From Lachnospiraceae bacterium (GTDB lineage: Bacteria > Bacillota > Clostridia > Lachnospirales > Lachnospiraceae), in assembly GCA_017480565.1 (NCBI GenBank), contig JAFVAL010000020.1, forward strand, positions 1 to 64,000: a DNA stretch of 64,000 bases, written 5' to 3'. Both the position numbers and the translations under genes were made by a program. This document shows, in pieces, positions 60,574-64,000 of the stretch; within the stretch, counting starts at the first letter, position 1, and every line of letters starts with the position of its first letter. The notes under the pieces are model-generated. The model worked only from the letters and a program-made list of their open reading frames with translations. It made no database searches and had not been told where the DNA came from.

Positions 60574-62094
60574 ATGAATATCTTTCATGTATGCGAATAT
60601 ATGGAGAGATGGCTGACGGAGGATCCCGATAAAACGGCAGTGATTGATGAGAATGGTTCTGTCACATATGCACAGCTTGTGGATGCCTATCAGAGCATTG
60701 CGTCTGATCTGGCACGAAAAATTGAGCAGGGTTCCCCGGTAGCCGTCTACATGGACAAAGGGATTCCTGCTCTTTGTTCGTTTTTCGGCATTGTAAGTGC
60801 CGGCGGATTTTATGTCCTGCTAAATCCGGATCTTCCGATTGCGAGACTCTCGCAGATTCAGTCAGTGCTGCAGGCACCTTTTGTCATCACCGATGAAGCA
60901 CACTCTACGCAGGCAGCTTCCCTTTTTGCCCCCGATCAGATTCTTCGAATCGACGAGCTTGTAAAGACCCCGGTCGATCCGGTTCTTCTAAAGACTGTCC
61001 GGGCAAATGCACTCGATACCGATCCGCTTTATGCGAACTTCACCTCAGGCTCCACAGGCGTGCCCAAAGGTGTGGTTGTCTCCCACCGGTCGGTCATCGA
61101 TTTTATCGAGCATTTTAGCGACATCTTTGCTTTTTCCAGGGAGGATGTGTTTGCCAACCAGGCTCCCTTTGATTTTGATGTGTCCGTGAAGGACATTTAT
61201 ACTGCGATGAAGCTTGGCGCAACCCTCGTGATCACGCCAAAGACGTTATTCTCACGCCCGGTACAGCTTCTAGACTGGCTCTGCGACCACGAAGTGACGG
61301 TCATGATCTGGGCGGTCTCTGCCCTCTGTCTGATCAGCACCTTCCACGGGCTGGACTATAAGACACCGACCAGCGTGAAAAAGATCCTCTTTAGCGGTGA
61401 AGTGATGCCCCTAAAGCATCTAAAGACGTGGCGGGCTCATTTGCCACAGACCATGTTTGTCAACCTTTACGGTCCGACCGAGATCACTTGCAACTGCACC
61501 TATCACATCCTTGAGGCAGAAAGAGACTATGCGGAAGGCATCCCGATCGGAAAGCATTTTCCGAACGAACAGATCCTTCTGTTAAATGAGGAAAATGAAT
61601 GCATTACAGAACCCGGCATCGAGGGCGAGATCTGCGTTCGCGGCACTGCGCTCGCGCTTGGCTATCTTGGTGCACCGGAGCAGACCGCAGCGGCCTTTGT
61701 ACAGAATCCTATAAATACACGCTATCCGGAGCTCATCTATCGCACAGGGGATCTCGGAAGATACGACGAGGCAGGCGATCTTTTCTTTAGCGGCCGCAGA
61801 GATCATCAGGTCAAGTACATGGGCCACCGCATCGAACTGCAGGAAGTGGAACGCGGCATGGCAAGCATTGACGGTGTGGAGCGAAGCTGCTGCATCTTCG
61901 ATGAAAAAAAGCAAAAACTATATGGATTTTATCAGGGGACGATCGATAAGAATGCTCTGCATCAGGCGATGACTGCATTTCTGCCGGTCTTTATGATCCC
62001 TGGCATCTTAGATAACGTCGAAGAATTTCCGCTCACCAAGAATGGAAAGATCGACCGCAAAGCCCTGTTGGAGCGTAAAAGGAGGCGCAAATGA
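60574..62094 (+). CDS. Amino-acid-activating AMP ligase (DltA/NRPS adenylation type)
   Basis: 506 residues from ATG 60574 (MNIFHVCEYMERWLTEDP), with GGAG six bases upstream. Adenylate-forming domain with YANFTSGSTGVPKGVVVSHR, NLYGPTEITCNCTYH, YRTGDLGRYDEAGDLFFSGR, IELQEVERGM and the C-terminal catalytic Lys in LTKNGKIDRKAL. Length and motifs match D-alanine-carrier protein ligase DltA and stand-alone NRPS adenylation enzymes. It likely loads an amino acid onto a carrier protein; no carrier is in the window. It overlaps the next gene by four bases. Confidence 0.85.
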   Translation: MNIFHVCEYMERWLTEDPDKTAVIDENGSVTYAQLVDAYQSIASDLARKIEQGSPVAVYMDKGIPALCSFFGIVSAGGFYVLLNPDLPIARLSQIQSVLQAPFVITDEAHSTQAASLFAPDQILRIDELVKTPVDPVLLKTVRANALDTDPLYANFTSGSTGVPKGVVVSHRSVIDFIEHFSDIFAFSREDVFANQAPFDFDVSVKDIYTAMKLGATLVITPKTLFSRPVQLLDWLCDHEVTVMIWAVSALCLISTFHGLDYKTPTSVKKILFSGEVMPLKHLKTWRAHLPQTMFVNLYGPTEITCNCTYHILEAERDYAEGIPIGKHFPNEQILLLNEENECITEPGIEGEICVRGTALALGYLGAPEQTAAAFVQNPINTRYPELIYRTGDLGRYDEAGDLFFSGRRDHQVKYMGHRIELQEVERGMASIDGVERSCCIFDEKKQKLYGFYQGTIDKNALHQAMTAFLPVFMIPGILDNVEEFPLTKNGKIDRKALLERKRRRK

Positions 62095-63293
62095 ACGATC
62101 AGATTTTAGCGAAAGCCGCAGCGTTTGCTGGTACGTCCTGCTACGTTTTTGACCTTGACATGTTAAAGGAACGCATCACATATCTGCGGACACATTTGCC
62201 AGAAGATGTAGCGCTTTGTTATGCCGTAAAGGCCAATCCATTCCTTGCCGGCGCACTGGATCCGGTCGTGGACCGGCTTGAGATCTGTTCTCCAGGCGAA
62301 CTTGCCATCTGCAATCGCCTGCACTGCACGTCCGGCAACTATGTGATCTCCGGTGTCTATAAGACGCCCGAAGTGATGCACGATCAGTTTTACCGCTCGG
62401 GAAATGAGATCTATACGGTGGAGTCTCTTGCGCAGTATGAGCGTCTAAAAGAGATTGCGCTCAGTGCCGAAAAGCCGATGCGTCTGCTCATCCGTCTCAC
62501 CAGCGGCAATCAATTTGGCCTGGCGAAACATGACCTGGAAGCGGTGCTTGTAGACGCAATGCAGGAACCTCTTCTTCATGTTCTGGGACTCCAGTTTTTC
62601 TCCGGGACGCAAAAGACCTCCATTAAGAGGCTGAAAAAAGAACTCTCTGAGCTCGATGCCTATCTCGCCGAGTTAAAAGAGCGTTTTGGCTATGAAGCCG
62701 AAGAGCTTGAGTACGGTGCCGGCCTTCCTGTCTCGTATTTTCAAAGGGATGCATACGATGAGGATGCACACCTTGCCGGTGTCTCAGAAGCGCTTAACGC
62801 GATGACATTTGCCGGAAAAATCACGTTGGAACTTGGTAGAGCCATTGCGGCAAGCTGCGGCACTTACCTAACCAAGGTAGTCGACGAGAAAACAATCGAT
62901 GGTCAGAAGTTTGCGATCACCGACGGCGGTATCCACCAGCTGACCTATTACGGACAGTTCATGGCCATGAAGCACCCGTACGTCCATCTTCTTACGCCGC
63001 ATCACGGTGCGCAGGAAGAAGAATGGACCATTTTCGGGTCTCTCTGCACGATCAACGATATTCTCATCAAGCGCATCCCCTTTGCAGGGCTTCGCACGGG
63101 CGATATCCTGGCGTTTGAGCGCGCCGGGGCTTACTGCGTCACGGAAGGCATTGCACTCTTCTTAAGCATAGATCTGCCGGCAGTCGTGCTTTATGAGAAT
63201 GGCGCACTTACGTTAGCAAGAAACAACACACCGACGGATGGGCTGAACACGCCCGGGGATGCACCCCTGACCATCGCTTCAGAAACGCGATAA
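62091..63293 (+). CDS. Fold-type III PLP-dependent decarboxylase
   Basis: 400 residues, ATG overlapping the ligase stop. PLP Lys in LCYAVKANPF, FFSGTQ instead of the usual HCGS, ELGRAIAASCGTYLTKV, and the C-terminal Cys in FGSLCTINDIL, as in diaminopimelate and ornithine decarboxylases. Relatives such as BtrK decarboxylate an amino acid bound to a carrier protein, and similar ligase-decarboxylase pairs are known in exosortase loci. Here the pair suggests an amine made on a carrier. The substrate is unknown. Confidence 0.8.
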   Translation: MNDQILAKAAAFAGTSCYVFDLDMLKERITYLRTHLPEDVALCYAVKANPFLAGALDPVVDRLEICSPGELAICNRLHCTSGNYVISGVYKTPEVMHDQFYRSGNEIYTVESLAQYERLKEIALSAEKPMRLLIRLTSGNQFGLAKHDLEAVLVDAMQEPLLHVLGLQFFSGTQKTSIKRLKKELSELDAYLAELKERFGYEAEELEYGAGLPVSYFQRDAYDEDAHLAGVSEALNAMTFAGKITLELGRAIAASCGTYLTKVVDEKTIDGQKFAITDGGIHQLTYYGQFMAMKHPYVHLLTPHHGAQEEEWTIFGSLCTINDILIKRIPFAGLRTGDILAFERAGAYCVTEGIALFLSIDLPAVVLYENGALTLARNNTPTDGLNTPGDAPLTIASETR

Positions 63294-63303
63294 AGGAACG
63301 AAT

Positions 63304-64000
63304 ATGGGAGAAGAAAGAAAACGCCAGAGGAAGCGTAAAAAGAGTATTTCCCCCCTGCCCTTCGTCATCGCAGGCCTCGCACTGGTTGTTCTGATTACGG
63401 CGTCTGTCGTGGTTGACCAGAAGCACGTCAAACAACAGCTTGCTGAAAAAGGCGAGACGCAGACCACGGAGGAAAGTACGACAAAAGATCCTGCAAAGGA
63501 TACGGAATCAACGACCAAAGAAACCGCGACGAAACCTGCGGAAACCACAACACAGCCAGAATCGACAACGGCGCCGCAGGATACCACCGCGCCGGTCATT
63601 TCCGGGACCAAGGATCTGACCGTCACCGAGGGAGATACCGTTTCCTACAAATCCGGTGTCACCGTCACCGACGATACCGATCCGGATCCACAGCTTTCCA
63701 TCGATAACAGTGCGGTCAAGCTCGATACGCCCGGCACCTACGACGTCATTTACACCGCTAAGGATGCCGCAGGTAACGTCTCAACTGTGACGATTACAGT
63801 CACGGTCAAGGAAAAAGTTGTCACCGACGAGACCACAAAAAAGCTCTATGAGAAAGCAGATGCTGTGCTGGCTGATATCCTCAAGGATGACATGGACGAG
63901 GTGCACAAGTGCTACGCGATCTGGCACTGGGTGCGTACCCATGTGCCGTGGTACGGCGGCAACGTCGATCATGACCCGGTCGATCAGGCCTTAAAAGGCC
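63304..64000 (+). CDS. Secreted Ig-like/transglutaminase-like protein (cut by window edge)
   Basis: ATG 63304 with AAAGGA six bases upstream, open to the window end (232 codons visible). A Lys/Arg-rich start, one membrane anchor (about 17-37), a long Thr/Glu-rich linker (about 45-98), an Ig-like domain of the HYR/DUF5011 type (about 99-165, AxVISGTKDLTVTEGDTVSY, LDTPGTYDVIYTAKDAAGNV), then the start of a transglutaminase-like domain (KCYAIWHWVRTHVPWYGG). It would act outside the membrane. The catalytic Cys, His and Asp cannot all be checked because the gene is cut. Confidence 0.7.
   Translation, partial: MGEERKRQRKRKKSISPLPFVIAGLALVVLITASVVVDQKHVKQQLAEKGETQTTEESTTKDPAKDTESTTKETATKPAETTTQPESTTAPQDTTAPVISGTKDLTVTEGDTVSYKSGVTVTDDTDPDPQLSIDNSAVKLDTPGTYDVIYTAKDAAGNVSTVTITVTVKEKVVTDETTKKLYEKADAVLADILKDDMDEVHKCYAIWHWVRTHVPWYGGNVDHDPVDQALKG

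Overview
The window looks like chromosomal DNA of a low-to-mid GC Firmicute of class Clostridia, most likely a Lachnospiraceae-type gut anaerobe. Evidence: consensus sigma-A promoters, strong purine-rich ribosome sites, frequent TTG starts (prfC, dnaE, dus, the ECF sigma factor and its partner, a DUF975 gene, a TIM-barrel gene) and an ATT start for infC, intrinsic terminators, an infC-rpmI-rplT operon with a leader attenuator, and the Firmicutes order uvrC-hprK-glucokinase-murB-whiA-crh-dnaE-pfkA. No prophage, insertion sequence or CRISPR array was seen.

Layout. 1-4.5 kb: a cut ABC-F ATPase, an E2-like acyltransferase-fold protein without the catalytic His, a PatB/MalY aminotransferase and a DUF1846 protein. 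4.9-7.9 kb: an XRE regulator and threonine synthase converge on about 740 bp of gene-free, highly structured DNA. This consists of two diverged inverted copies of one structured repeat, with compensatory base changes, and is the most unusual object in the window. 8-19.4 kb: a spore-cortex-hydrolase-like gene, then a tight eight-gene minus-strand run prfC, ABC ATPase, permease, GldG-like, DUF4340, pheS, pheT, vanZ, ending at an intrinsic terminator. 19.4-24.6 kb: three overlapping genes of unknown function (very large protein, Hsp70/actin-like ATPase, TPR protein). 24.7-30.8 kb: a CobD/HisC-like aminotransferase, a 36-residue membrane peptide and a sugar-acid/pentose catabolic group (SDR, AraD-type epimerase, FG-GAP-like protein, D-2-hydroxyacid dehydrogenase, TIM-barrel isomerase).

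31-45 kb: queA coupled to an ECF sigma/anti-sigma-like pair, the infC operon with its leader, a methyltransferase, a lipoprotein, a four-unit 62-63 bp repeat, a membrane alpha/beta-hydrolase facing a FadR-type GntR regulator with two identical operator cores, a dus gene, and a MacB-like ABC pair with a Ser/Gly-repeat lipoprotein. 45-57 kb: carbon-control and housekeeping block (pfkA, dnaE, Crh-like HPr, whiA, murB, ROK glucokinase, hprK, uvrC, GNAT) and a tRNA-Leu whose anticodon reads AAG. 57-60.3 kb: a Nudix hydrolase, a DUF1294-metallo-beta-lactamase fusion and an unknown two-TM protein behind a probable manganese (yybP-ykoY) riboswitch. 60.5-64 kb: the beginning of a plus-strand operon with an amino-acid-activating ligase, a PLP decarboxylase and a secreted transglutaminase-like protein, cut by the window end.

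The most promising undescribed items are the twin structured repeat (5610-6351), the riboswitch-controlled unknown gene (59166-60275), the three-gene cluster of unknown function (19458-24573), and the ligase/decarboxylase/transglutaminase operon (60574-64000). All assignments were made by reading the sequence; no database search was run.
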